Assembly: GCA_910588695.1 (NCBI GenBank)
Contig: CAJUOV010000005.1
Location: 48,075-112,074, forward strand
DNA length: 64,000 bases
Direction of reading: 5' to 3'
Source of the DNA: an uncultured Christensenellaceae bacterium
GTDB taxonomy: Bacteria > Bacillota > Clostridia > Christensenellales > Borkfalkiaceae
Notes under the pieces: model-generated
Told to the model about the DNA's origin: nothing
Databases searched by the model: none
Seen by the model: only the letters and a program-made list of their open reading frames with translations
Shown: one piece after another, positions 45,895 to 53,689 of the stretch
How the letters are laid out: the number at the start of each line of letters is the position of its first letter
Position numbering within the stretch: position 1 is the first letter of the stretch
Program-made: the position numbers and the translations under genes

Positions 45895-46179
45895 TCACAA
45901 AAGTACCTTTTGCGTGGGATAAAGACACCGCGTACCGTTCTTTTTCAAAAACGCTTCTTCGCCGCCGCACAGGAGCCTCTTGCTCTCGCCGCCGCGCACC
46001 GTATAGAGATTCCCCCCTTGCGCGGGGATTTTCAATATCTCGCCGCCGCGCACTTCCTCTTGAAGTCCGTTTTCGGCGGCAATCAGGCGGGCGGGTACGG
46101 AGAACGCCGAAGCGATCTTGTTCAGGGTCTGCCCCTTTTTCACACGGTAAAATCCGCAGTTCTCTAATAAAAGTTTCAC
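45895..46179 (-). CDS. LysM-domain protein
   Basis: 94 residues. A LysM domain occupies residues ~9-53 (YRVKKGQTLNKIASAFSVP...LIAAENGL...GGEILKIP), and a second, shortened LysM-like start follows (LYTVRGGESKRLL). LysM binds peptidoglycan. There is no signal peptide, which is common for LysM proteins put on the spore from the mother cell. The start is assigned to GTG 46179; no SD is present and no upstream in-frame start exists, so a leaderless message from a sporulation promoter is possible. Confidence 0.7.
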   Translation of the reverse strand: MKLLLENCGFYRVKKGQTLNKIASAFSVPARLIAAENGLQEEVRGGEILKIPAQGGNLYTVRGGESKRLLCGGEEAFLKKNGTRCLYPTQKVLL

Positions 46180-46235
46180 ACGCCATGCTATGCGGGGGAA
46201 ACATAAAAAGGTGACTTGTCTGAATAAAATAGGAC

Positions 46236-47762
46236 ATGCGAAATTTGTACAAGACCACCGCGCTCGTAACTTTGTTTACCGCGTTCGAACACTTTCTGGG
46301 ATTTTTATACCGGATCATCCTCTCGCGCACACTCGGCGCGGAAGGGTTGGGCGTCTATCAGGTCGCTTTCACCGTCTATTCGGTATTTCTCACGATCTCC
46401 GCCAGCGGACTGCCCGTCACGCTTTCGCGCACGATCTCCAAACACCGTGCGGCAAACACACCCAAAAAGGGACACGCGGCGACAAGCTCCGCCGTGATCG
46501 TCGCTCTCATGTTCAGTCTGCCGATCACCCTGCTTCTGTTCTTCCTGCGCGATCCGTTTTCGCGGATATTCGCCGATCCGAGAAGCGCGGACTTGTTCTA
46601 TATACTCCTGTTCGGACTGTCTTTTACGGCGCTGTATACGGTGATCCGCGGAAGTTTCTGGGGAAACCGACGCTTCTTCGCTTATTCCGCCGTGGAGCTT
46701 TTCGAAGAGATCAGTATGATCACGATCGGAGTTCTTCTCATTCTCGTGATCCCCGTGTCTCTGCCCAATGTAAACAAGGCGGCGATCGCGGTATTCGTCT
46801 CGCACTTTCTCTCCTTCTTCGTCGCGCTTGTCTACTATCTGTGCAAGGGCGGAAAACTCGCCTCGCCGAAAGGGGAATTTCTGCCCATGTTAAAATCTTC
46901 TCTGCCCGTCACTTCGATGCGGGCGACCTCCTCTTTGATCTCCTCGCTCATATCCGTACTCTTTCCCATGCGTCTTATCGCCGCGGGGCTGTCGCCTGCG
47001 CGCGCCATGAGCGAATACGGCGTGGTGTACGGAATGGTCATGCCCGTACTGATGCTTCCCTCCACGCTCATCGGCTCGATCGCGCTCGTTCTCGTGCCCG
47101 AGCTCGCCGAATGCTACTACAAAAAGGAGAAAGAAAAACTCTCCGCGCTCGTTACAAAAGCAATGAATATCACGCTCATGACCGCATTTATCCTCATTCC
47201 TCTCTTTCTCGTATGCGGAGAAAGCGTGGGCATTTTCCTCTTCTCGGACGCAGACAGCGGAAAGCTCATCGCTTACAGCGCATTTCTGCTCATCCCTTTG
47301 AGTATCTCCATGATCACAACGAGCATGCTCAACTCCATGGGATGCGAAAAACAGACTTTGATCTTCTTTTTGCTCGGCTCCGCCGCCATGCTTCTCTCCG
47401 TTTGGTTCCTGCCCAAATATCTCGGGAGCGGCGCTCTCATCCTCGGCATGGCGCTTGACTATCTGATCGTCTCCGTCTGCTCGCTCATTCTTTTAAGAAA
47501 ACACACCAAAGTCGGTTCATGGAAATATTGTTTCAAACTTCTGCTTGTCGCCGTTCCTGCGGCGGCGCTAGGCTTCGGCGTGAAATATCTGCTCATGACC
47601 TGCATGAGCTACATTCCCGCAACCGTCATCACTCTGCTGCTTATCGCGCTGATTGAAGGGCTGCTTCTCTGGGCGTTCAGGCTTTTTGATTTCAAAGACT
47701 TTTTCAAACGGTTCGTGATCGCCAAATTGCCGATCCGAAAAAAAGCGAAAGCGCACAGATAA
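46236..47762 (+). CDS. SpoVB-like MOP-superfamily lipid flippase
   Basis: 508 residues with ~14 membrane helices. It belongs to the polysaccharide exporter/MATE-like (MOP) superfamily, closest in pattern to stage V sporulation protein B and related MurJ-like flippases: an N-terminal FLYRIILSRTLGAEGLGVYQ segment and a helix-6 to 7 region with LPSTLIGSIALVLVPELAE. SpoVB-type proteins move lipid-linked peptidoglycan precursors, probably for spore cortex. There is no usable SD; TAAAAT lies 5 nt before the ATG, so the mRNA may be leaderless. It is divergent from the LysM gene, 56 bp apart. Confidence 0.85.
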   Translation: MRNLYKTTALVTLFTAFEHFLGFLYRIILSRTLGAEGLGVYQVAFTVYSVFLTISASGLPVTLSRTISKHRAANTPKKGHAATSSAVIVALMFSLPITLLLFFLRDPFSRIFADPRSADLFYILLFGLSFTALYTVIRGSFWGNRRFFAYSAVELFEEISMITIGVLLILVIPVSLPNVNKAAIAVFVSHFLSFFVALVYYLCKGGKLASPKGEFLPMLKSSLPVTSMRATSSLISSLISVLFPMRLIAAGLSPARAMSEYGVVYGMVMPVLMLPSTLIGSIALVLVPELAECYYKKEKEKLSALVTKAMNITLMTAFILIPLFLVCGESVGIFLFSDADSGKLIAYSAFLLIPLSISMITTSMLNSMGCEKQTLIFFLLGSAAMLLSVWFLPKYLGSGALILGMALDYLIVSVCSLILLRKHTKVGSWKYCFKLLLVAVPAAALGFGVKYLLMTCMSYIPATVITLLLIALIEGLLLWAFRLFDFKDFFKRFVIAKLPIRKKAKAHR

Positions 47763-47776
47763 ATTTATCCAAACGG

Positions 47777-47805
47777 TTGCACTTCTCCATAAATTGTGTT
47801 AAAAT
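47777..47805 (+). promoter_or_regulatory. Promoter of pgi
   Basis: TTGCAC (47777-47782), a 17-nt spacer and TAAAAT (47800-47805). Confidence 0.65.
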
Positions 47806-47843
47806 ACAGTCAATCAAAATCCAATCGGAGGAAGAACTGTTTT

Positions 47844-49271
47844 ATGAATCTTACTGACGAACTCAAAAAAACTCTGCGCATCCGCGTAGACTACACCAAC
47901 ATGACGGACAAATACCTCGGCGACAAAGGATATTCCGCAAAACAACTCGACGCGCTCCAACCGACCGCGCAAAAGGCATACTCCTACGTTGCGGATAACC
48001 GCGGAAAAGACGAGCTCTTCATGGGCTGGACGGAGCTTCCGTATAATCAGGACGAAATCGTAAAGGATATACTTGCGACCGCGAAGAGCGTGCGCGAAAA
48101 ATTCGACACCTTCGTCGTACTCGGAATCGGCGGCAGCGCGCTCGGTCCCACCATGGCGTTCAACGCGCTGTGTCATCTCCACTACAACGATCTGCCCAAA
48201 GAAAAGAGAAAGGGACCCCGCTTCTTTGTAGAAGACAACGTCGATCCCGTAAGAATGAAAGACCTCTTGGACGTGATCGACGTCAGGACGACCTGCTTTA
48301 ACGTCATCTCCAAATCGGGCGCGACGAGCGAAACGATGACGCAGTACCTTATCATCTCCGATCTTCTGAAAAAAGCAGGGGCGAACCTCAAAGATCATTT
48401 GATCTTCACCACGGACGCGGCGCGCGGAAACCTTGTTAAAATCTCCAACGAACTCGGCGGCGTCAAATCTTACATTCTTCCCGACGGCGTGGGCGGAAGA
48501 TTTTCGCAGCTCTGCCCCGTAGGGCTTCTCCCTGCGGCGGTACTCGGACTCGACATCGAAGCGCTGCTTGCGGGCGCCGCTTACATGGACGGTCTCTGCA
48601 AGACGGGCGATTTCAGAAAGAACCCCGCTCTGCTTGCGGCAACCCTGCAATTCGCGGCAATGAAAGACGGCAAGAATATCGGCGTTATGATGCCTTATTC
48701 CGACAATCTCAGATATGTCTCCGATTGGTATGCGCAGCTCTGGGCGGAATCGCTCGGCAAGAACGTAACGCTGAGCGGCAAAGCCTGCAACGCGGGTCAG
48801 ACCCCCGTCAAAGCGCTCGGCGTGACCGACCAGCATTCGCAGGTTCAGCTGTACACCGAGGGTCCCTTCGACAAAGTGGTTACATTCCTCTCCGTCGATC
48901 AATACAAGACCCCCTTCCCCATTCCCAAAGGCTGCGAGAACATTCCCGACGTGGGCTTCCTCGGCGGACATACGATGGAAGAGCTCATTCAAGCGGAGAA
49001 CAAGGCGACCGCGTTTGCGCTCACCAAAGCGGGACGGCTCAACTATACCATCTCTCTTCCCGAAGTTAACGAATTCACGCTCGGTCAGCTCCTCTACTTC
49101 TTCGAATTGCAGACGGCATACACAGGCGCGATGCTCGACGTAGACACTTACAACCAACCGGGGGTGGAAGCGGGCAAAAAAGCAACCTTTGCCTTGTTGG
49201 GCAAAAACGGCTACGCCGATCAAAAAAAAGAACTCGACGGCGCGGCAAGCGATCCCAAATACGTCGTTTAA
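47844..49271 (+). CDS. pgi: Glucose-6-phosphate isomerase
   Basis: 475 residues. It interconverts glucose-6-phosphate and fructose-6-phosphate. Two SIS domains are seen: VVLGIGGSALGPTMA and NVISKSGATSETMTQYLI in the first, with the C-terminal half containing TDQHSQVQLYTEGP, which bears the catalytic His. The length fits the shorter Firmicutes form. ATG 47844 is chosen; GGAGG lies 12 nt upstream, a rather long spacing. An upstream in-frame extension to 47796 overlaps the promoter. Monocistronic with a strong terminator. Confidence 0.95.
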   Translation: MNLTDELKKTLRIRVDYTNMTDKYLGDKGYSAKQLDALQPTAQKAYSYVADNRGKDELFMGWTELPYNQDEIVKDILATAKSVREKFDTFVVLGIGGSALGPTMAFNALCHLHYNDLPKEKRKGPRFFVEDNVDPVRMKDLLDVIDVRTTCFNVISKSGATSETMTQYLIISDLLKKAGANLKDHLIFTTDAARGNLVKISNELGGVKSYILPDGVGGRFSQLCPVGLLPAAVLGLDIEALLAGAAYMDGLCKTGDFRKNPALLAATLQFAAMKDGKNIGVMMPYSDNLRYVSDWYAQLWAESLGKNVTLSGKACNAGQTPVKALGVTDQHSQVQLYTEGPFDKVVTFLSVDQYKTPFPIPKGCENIPDVGFLGGHTMEELIQAENKATAFALTKAGRLNYTISLPEVNEFTLGQLLYFFELQTAYTGAMLDVDTYNQPGVEAGKKATFALLGKNGYADQKKELDGAASDPKYVV

Positions 49272-49280
49272 CCAAAAAAC

Positions 49281-49316
49281 AAAAACTCTCGGACAAAACG
49301 TCCGAGAGTTTTTTTA
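49281..49316 (+). terminator. Terminator of pgi
   Basis: A 12-bp stem AAACTCTCGGAC / GTCCGAGAGTTT with a 4-5-nt loop and a long T-tract. Also suited to end the leftward patatin transcript. Confidence 0.85.
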
Positions 49317-49334
49317 TTTTACAGATGTTTCTTG

Positions 49335-50231
49335 TTAAAATAATTTTTGCGTACAGTGGGAATCCGACCGCACGAACCGCCCGATGATATTGAGCATCGA
49401 GAAGAAACGGTCGATCGAGATATTCTGCTGACGAACCGCATGCTCTTCGATAAAGATTTCGTTGATGGTCTTTTGAAGCCCCTCTTGGGAACAGTCGCCT
49501 TCAAACAGTCGCCCGCAAATTTTTTTGCCGTACTCGTAAGCAGAGTCGATCCTTTGGCGGATCGTCTTTTCCGAATAATCGTAATGCGCTTTTTCGAAAC
49601 CGTTGCATATCCCCAGATCAAGATCAATGACGGGAACATCCGTCACAAAATCTTTATGCCAGTCGTAACGCGCGTCGAAGTGCAGAACAAAGACGAGATC
49701 CAGCTTTTCCGACGAGAGAATGGGACGCGACTTGTGCAGAAGCGGAAAGAGCGGAATGTTGTCCGCCGCCCCGCCGTCGATCGCAAGCCGCCCGTTGATA
49801 AACGACGGAATGATCTGCAAGAACGGATAGTTGATCGCCGCTCTGAAATACTTACGCCACGCGCGGTTATATCTTCCGAAAATCCAATAATACCTGACCG
49901 AATAAATGGGAATATAACAGACGGGAAAGCAGAACGGAATCGTCAGTTTATCTTCATTTGCAGACATGGCGTTGATGCACTTAGACACGAGACGCTTGGC
50001 AAACACCTGCCAGAAGAGTTCGGAAGTCTTGTGTATATCGATTTTGCAATAAATATCCTCTAACCAGTCGAGTTTATCGGCGGCAAAAGAGTAGCCCGTG
50101 AAAATTCCCGCGGACGCGCCTGAAACCATAGTGATTTCTTCTCTGTCGACGAACTCCATTAACGCCTTTGCAAATCCGATCTGGTAAGCACAGTTCCCGA
50201 TTCCGCCCGAGAAGACTATCCCGATTTTCAG
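49335..50231 (-). CDS. Patatin-like phospholipase with CTG start
   Basis: 298 residues if started at CTG 50231. The patatin elements are the oxyanion-hole stretch IVFSGGIGNCAYQIGFAKAL at the N-terminus, the nucleophile GASAG (Ser) and the Asp in AIDGGAADNIPL. An ATG at 50159 would remove the oxyanion hole, so the true start must be upstream. The only frame-consistent site before the neighbouring stop is CTG, overlapping it as CTGA, the same geometry as the ATGA and TTGA overlaps elsewhere here. It probably hydrolyses membrane lipids or acyl esters in the cytoplasm. It is the last gene of the ylxM-ffh-rpsP-khpA cluster. Confidence 0.85.
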   Translation of the reverse strand: MKIGIVFSGGIGNCAYQIGFAKALMEFVDREEITMVSGASAGIFTGYSFAADKLDWLEDIYCKIDIHKTSELFWQVFAKRLVSKCINAMSANEDKLTIPFCFPVCYIPIYSVRYYWIFGRYNRAWRKYFRAAINYPFLQIIPSFINGRLAIDGGAADNIPLFPLLHKSRPILSSEKLDLVFVLHFDARYDWHKDFVTDVPVIDLDLGICNGFEKAHYDYSEKTIRQRIDSAYEYGKKICGRLFEGDCSQEGLQKTINEIFIEEHAVRQQNISIDRFFSMLNIIGRFVRSDSHCTQKLF

Positions 50232-50704
50232 TCTGCGTCGCGGGACAGCGCTTTTTTTAGTTTTTCGATTCCGCTCGTGACAGCGTCTCCGATTTTATTT
50301 TTACCCGCTTCGATGGTCTCGGCGACTTTACCCGAAATCTCCTGCACCGTCTTGCTTTCACGGACGGCAACTTCGATTTTAAGCGCCTCCGTCTCCGTTT
50401 CCAATTTTTTCAGGAACTCGTCGAAGTCCGCCGTGGCTTTGCTGATCACGGTCACGTTCTTCTGGTTGAGCCCCTTACTCAGCTTGAAAAGGTCCATATA
50501 ATTCCATTCGACCTTTTGCAGATTGGCAGCGGATAAAACCGACTTCGACTTACGGATCAGCTTTCTTTCGTACTCGATGAGTTTCAAAACATACTTCATC
50601 TGCTTTTTGTCGGTGCGGCAGTTATCCGTCATGTATGCGAAAACCAGCAACTTTTTGTACTGCTTCAACAGTTCTTTTCTTTCGAAATTCGATGCGATTT
50701 GCAT
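50228..50704 (-). CDS. Helical hypothetical protein, partner of the patatin
   Basis: 158 residues, highly helical. Residues ~5-75 form an antiparallel-looking helical pair rich in Lys and Tyr (KELLKQYKKLLVFAYMTDN; KQMKYVLKLIEYERKL). Residues ~85-150 are a charged amphipathic helix region (EFLKKLETETEALKIEVAV; KVAETIEAGKNKIGDAV) resembling apolipoprotein-like membrane-associating helices. No signal peptide. Its stop codon overlaps the patatin start, implying coupled synthesis and perhaps a complex. It occupies the position where rimM and trmD usually follow khpA. I do not recognise the family. Confidence 0.75.
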   Translation of the reverse strand: MQIASNFERKELLKQYKKLLVFAYMTDNCRTDKKQMKYVLKLIEYERKLIRKSKSVLSAANLQKVEWNYMDLFKLSKGLNQKNVTVISKATADFDEFLKKLETETEALKIEVAVRESKTVQEISGKVAETIEAGKNKIGDAVTSGIEKLKKALSRDAD

Positions 50705-50733
50705 TTTCTTCCCCTATTCTGCCGAGCAAAAAA

Positions 50734-50979
50734 TTACTCGGCTTTTTCTCTCTCTTTGATTTCGATATTGTACTTTTTGGAATCTGCGGGCGTGGCGTTT
50801 CTTACGATCGTGCGGAGCGCCTTTGCAATTTTGCCCTGTTTGCCGATGACCTTTCCCATATCGGAATCAGACAAAAGCACGGTGACGTTGATTGCGTCGT
50901 CCGTCTCTTCCGTCTCGTAACCGATATTCGCCTTATCTTCGGCAAACTGTTCCACAATGTACTTGATTAAGTCCAACAT
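50734..50979 (-). CDS. khpA: KhpA, KH-domain RNA-binding protein
   Basis: 81 residues, a single type II KH domain with the GxxG loop MGKVIGKQGKIAKALRTIV. KhpA pairs with KhpB (Jag) and binds mRNAs and sRNAs; in streptococci it affects cell elongation. Position directly after rpsP is the standard Firmicutes arrangement (ylqC). Confidence 0.93.
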   Translation of the reverse strand: MLDLIKYIVEQFAEDKANIGYETEETDDAINVTVLLSDSDMGKVIGKQGKIAKALRTIVRNATPADSKKYNIEIKEREKAE

Positions 50980-51021
50980 GTTAATTTCTCCTCGCTCCCG
51001 ACCCGCGGCGCGGGTTCGGGA

Positions 51022-51315
51022 TTACTTCTTTTTCTTTTTGCCCTTGGTCTTGGGCGCGCTGAGCTTAGTCGGCTTTTCGAGAACGCCCGCCTGCACGAGA
51101 AGCGCTTTCACCGTCTCGGTGGGCTGTACGCCTTTGGCAAGCCAATCTTTCGCTTTCTCCGCTTCGACGGTCAGAGTGACGGGCGTGCTCTTGGGATCGT
51201 AGTAACCGACTTTTTCGATATACTCACCCGTTGCCGCTTTGCGCGCGTCTACGACGACGATACGATAGACGGGAGATTTTTTATCGCCCAATCTTACAAG
51301 TCTCATTTTTACCAT
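51022..51315 (-). CDS. rpsP: 30S ribosomal protein S16
   Basis: 97 residues. The N-terminal VKMRLVRLGDKKSPVYRIVV and EKVGYYDP are typical of S16. The C-terminus ends in a run of Lys (KTKGKKKKK). The ATG has GGAGG at 8-nt spacing. It lies between ffh and khpA. Confidence 0.97.
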   Translation of the reverse strand: MVKMRLVRLGDKKSPVYRIVVVDARKAATGEYIEKVGYYDPKSTPVTLTVEAEKAKDWLAKGVQPTETVKALLVQAGVLEKPTKLSAPKTKGKKKKK

Positions 51316-51367
51316 TTTAGTTTCCTCCGAAAATTTTACGGCTTCCGCCGATTGTTACCTGTTTGAA

Positions 51368-52687
51368 TTAAAAGGGAAGTCTCATTTTTCCCTTGCCGCC
51401 CTTCATGCGTTTCATGAGTTCTTTCGTGTCTGAAAACTGCTTTAAGAGCTTGTTGATCTCCTGCACGTTCGTGCCCGATCCCAGAGCGATCCTGCGCTTT
51501 CTCGAAGAGTTGATGATCTGCGGATTATCCCGTTCCTTGGGCGTCATCGAAAGAATGATCGCACGCATTCTGTCGATCCGTTTTTCGTCGAGATCGGATT
51601 CGTTAAGTCTGACTTTTCCCATATTCGGGAGCATGGAAGCAAGCGCGCCCGCGCCCCCCATTCTTTTGAGCGCCTCGAACTGATCGAGATAATCCGCAAG
51701 CGTAAAACTCGCGTCCCGCATTTTGCGTTCGAGCTCTTTCGCCTGTTTTTCGCTGACCGCCTCCTGCGCTTTCTCGATCAACGAGAGCACGTCCCCCATG
51801 CCCAAGATACGCGACGCCATGCGGTCGGGATAAAAAGGTTCGAGGTCGGTGAGCTTTTCGCCCACGCCGATGAATTTGATGGACTTGCCCGTGACCGCCT
51901 TGATCGAAAGACAAGCGCCGCCGCGCGTATCGCCGTCGAGCTTTGTTAAAATGACGCCCGTGAGATCGAGCCGTTCGTTAAAGGTCTTTGCTACGTTGAC
52001 GGCGTCCTGCCCCGTCATAGCGTCCACCGTTAAAAGAATCTCCGTGACCGTCACTTCTTTTTTAATCTCTTCGAGCTCTTTCATGAGCGCGTCGTCGATG
52101 TGAAGCCGCCCCGCCGTATCGATCACGACCGTGTCATACCCCATTTTTTTGGCGAACTCCACCGCCTGCTTCGCCGTCTTGGGAGGAGCCTGCGTACCTT
52201 TTTCAAAGACTTCGGTATCCGCCTTTCCGCCCACGACCTGAAGCTGTTGGATCGCCGCGGGACGGTAAACGTCGCACGCGACGAGAAGGGGACGCTTGCC
52301 CTGTTTTTTGAGTTGAAGCGCGAGCTTGCCGCACAACGTGGTCTTACCCGCGCCTTGAAGCCCGCACATCATGATGACTGTGGGCGGCTTGGGATTTACT
52401 TCGAGTTTTGCATTGCCCGAACCCATGAGCGCGATCAGCTCTTCGTTGACGATTTTAATGACCTGTTGGGCGGGATTGAGCGATTCGAGCACCTGCTGCC
52501 CCACCGCCTTTTCCGATACCTCTGCAATAAACTGTTTTGCGACCCCGATGTTGACGTCCGCTTCCAGAAGCGCGATACGAACTTCGCGCATCGCCGTACG
52601 GATTTCAAGCTCGGTGAGTTTTCCGCGCTTGGTCAGTTTTGAAAATATGTGATTGAGCCGCTCCGAAAGCGATGAAAACAACGCCAT
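51368..52687 (-). CDS. ffh: Signal recognition particle protein Ffh
   Basis: 439 residues. The N domain is followed by the GTPase G domain with GLQGAGKTTLCGKLA (G1), DTAGRLHID (G3) and TKLDGDTRGG (G4/G5 region). The C-terminal Met-rich M domain (LLKQFSDTKELMKRMKGGKGKM) binds SRP RNA and signal sequences. It delivers membrane proteins co-translationally with its receptor FtsY, also in this window. It lies 3 bp after the ylxM stop. Confidence 0.97.
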   Translation of the reverse strand: MALFSSLSERLNHIFSKLTKRGKLTELEIRTAMREVRIALLEADVNIGVAKQFIAEVSEKAVGQQVLESLNPAQQVIKIVNEELIALMGSGNAKLEVNPKPPTVIMMCGLQGAGKTTLCGKLALQLKKQGKRPLLVACDVYRPAAIQQLQVVGGKADTEVFEKGTQAPPKTAKQAVEFAKKMGYDTVVIDTAGRLHIDDALMKELEEIKKEVTVTEILLTVDAMTGQDAVNVAKTFNERLDLTGVILTKLDGDTRGGACLSIKAVTGKSIKFIGVGEKLTDLEPFYPDRMASRILGMGDVLSLIEKAQEAVSEKQAKELERKMRDASFTLADYLDQFEALKRMGGAGALASMLPNMGKVRLNESDLDEKRIDRMRAIILSMTPKERDNPQIINSSRKRRIALGSGTNVQEINKLLKQFSDTKELMKRMKGGKGKMRLPF

Positions 52688-52690
52688 AAT

Positions 52691-53017
52691 TTACTCCCCG
52701 ATTTTTCCGTTTCCGATCATATCCGCAATACGGGATATTTCCTCAGCGTGCTCGGGATACCGCTCTTTGAACCCGTCGAGTGCTTCGGCAACGCGCGCCG
52801 TACACTCTGCAAACCCGAGCTTCTCTTCGTATTCTTCGAGCTGTTTACGGCAGACCGCAAGACAGTCGGAAACGCTCTGACGCGAACACCCTTTTTCTTC
52901 TGCAATCTCCGCAAGCGACAAGTCGCAGTTAAAATAGAGATTCGTGATTTCCCGCTGCGTTTTGGTAAGAAGTCCGTGATATACGTCCCACAGCCGTAAA
53001 AAATGCAAATCTTCCAT
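52691..53017 (-). CDS. ylxM: YlxM/p13-family HTH protein
   Basis: 108 residues. The sigma-70 region 4-like helix-turn-helix is LSLAEIAEEKGCSRQSVSDCLA. YlxM interacts with the SRP system in several Firmicutes and is nearly always upstream of ffh. The ATG lies only 11 nt after the TATAAT of its promoter with no SD, so the leader would be about 4-5 nt. Confidence 0.9.
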   Translation of the reverse strand: MEDLHFLRLWDVYHGLLTKTQREITNLYFNCDLSLAEIAEEKGCSRQSVSDCLAVCRKQLEEYEEKLGFAECTARVAEALDGFKERYPEHAEEISRIADMIGNGKIGE

Positions 53018-53028
53018 TGACGGATATT

Positions 53029-53057
53029 ATTATATACGCTAAAAAATTTCCTGTCAA
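53029..53057 (-). promoter_or_regulatory. Consensus promoter of the ylxM-ffh operon
   Basis: TTGACA (53057-53052), a 17-nt spacer and TATAAT (53034-53029). The -35 box is part of the stem of the terminator that ends the neighbouring upstream gene. Confidence 0.8.
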
Positions 53058-53078
53058 GTAATTTCACCTGACAGGAAA
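53047..53078 (-). terminator. Terminator of the DUF6809-like locus
   Basis: A 10-bp perfect stem TTTCCTGTCA / TGACAGGAAA with a 12-nt loop is followed by T-rich sequence on the minus strand. Confidence 0.75.
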
Positions 53079-53093
53079 ATATTTCCTTTTGAT

Positions 53094-53363
53094 TTACGAT
53101 TCTTTTTCGCAGAGTTCTATTCCCAATTTGATTCCTGCGGAAAACCCGTCTTTGAAAAACAGATACTCCAACGAACTTTGAACTCCGCCCTCTCAGAGAA
53201 ATAATTCCGAAAGCATATTTTTTTGCTCTTCGTTTAAGGTCTTTTCCAGCGCTTCGTATGCCATGATGTATTCATTTCTTGCCTCTTGATAATCTACATC
53301 CTTAGGCACTGATTCTTTATAACCCAATTCTTTGTCGTAAATTTTTTTTATAATCGATTCCAT
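53094..53363 (-). pseudogene. DUF6809-like gene interrupted by an in-frame TGA
   Basis: Starting at ATG 53363, with an excellent SD (AAAGGAG), the frame gives 56 codons to LSEEL-type helix NEEQKNMLSELFL, then TGA at 53195-53193, then 32 more codons with no other disruption to TAA at 53094. The second part (SSLEYLFFKDGFSAGIKLGIELCE) matches the C-terminal helix of DUF6809 proteins, and the first part (LGYKESVPKDVDYQEARNEY) their N-terminus. A single nonsense substitution is the simplest reading. Promoter and terminator remain intact, which suggests recent inactivation. TGA is used as a stop by neighbouring genes, so recoding is unlikely. Confidence 0.75.
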
Positions 53364-53386
53364 ATATATCTCCTTTGTTTTACATT

Positions 53387-53421
53387 ATTTTATCAAACAA
53401 AACGTAGGAAGTCAAACAAAA
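53387..53421 (-). promoter_or_regulatory. Divergent promoter region with 10-bp direct repeats
   Basis: On the minus strand TTGACT (53415-53410), a 17-nt spacer and TAAAAT (53392-53387) drive the DUF6809-like gene. Two identical copies of TCAAACAAAA (53393-53402 and 53412-53421, 19 bp apart) touch the -10 and -35 boxes, a likely operator for an adjacent XRE regulator. Confidence 0.65.
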
Positions 53422-53448
53422 AGTGGGATAATATGATAAAATATTTTT

Positions 53449-53649
53449 ATGAAAGATAATATCTTCGGAAAAAATTTGCGACAAATGCGACTAAACGAGC
53501 ATATTTCACAAAACAAATTAGGCGAATACTTAGGTGTGAGCAATCAGCTGGTCAGTTTCTGGGAATCGGGAAAACGCGAGCCGGACATGGATATGATTAT
53601 AAAAATTTCTGAATTTTTCCAATGCACCATTGACGAATTATTAAAATAA
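53449..53649 (+). CDS. XRE-family transcriptional regulator (66 residues)
   Basis: A minimal Cro/CI helix-turn-helix protein: LRQMRLNEHISQNKLGEYLG and SNQLVSFWESGKREPD form the HTH, followed by a dimerisation helix ending CTIDELLK. There is no effector domain. Codon use is AT-rich compared with flanking housekeeping genes. No SD is present; TAAAAT lies 6 nt before the ATG. It is divergent from the DUF6809-like locus and probably binds the direct repeats between them. Confidence 0.85.
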   Translation: MKDNIFGKNLRQMRLNEHISQNKLGEYLGVSNQLVSFWESGKREPDMDMIIKISEFFQCTIDELLK

Positions 53650-53689
53650 ACAACCCGCGCATATTCAAGGCGAATCAGAATATGTAATT

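Noticed and set aside
53193..53195. TGA in the DUF6809-like gene as selenocysteine or Trp codon
   Set aside because: Neighbouring genes use TGA as a normal stop, no selenocysteine insertion element is evident just downstream, and the family has no Cys or conserved Trp there.
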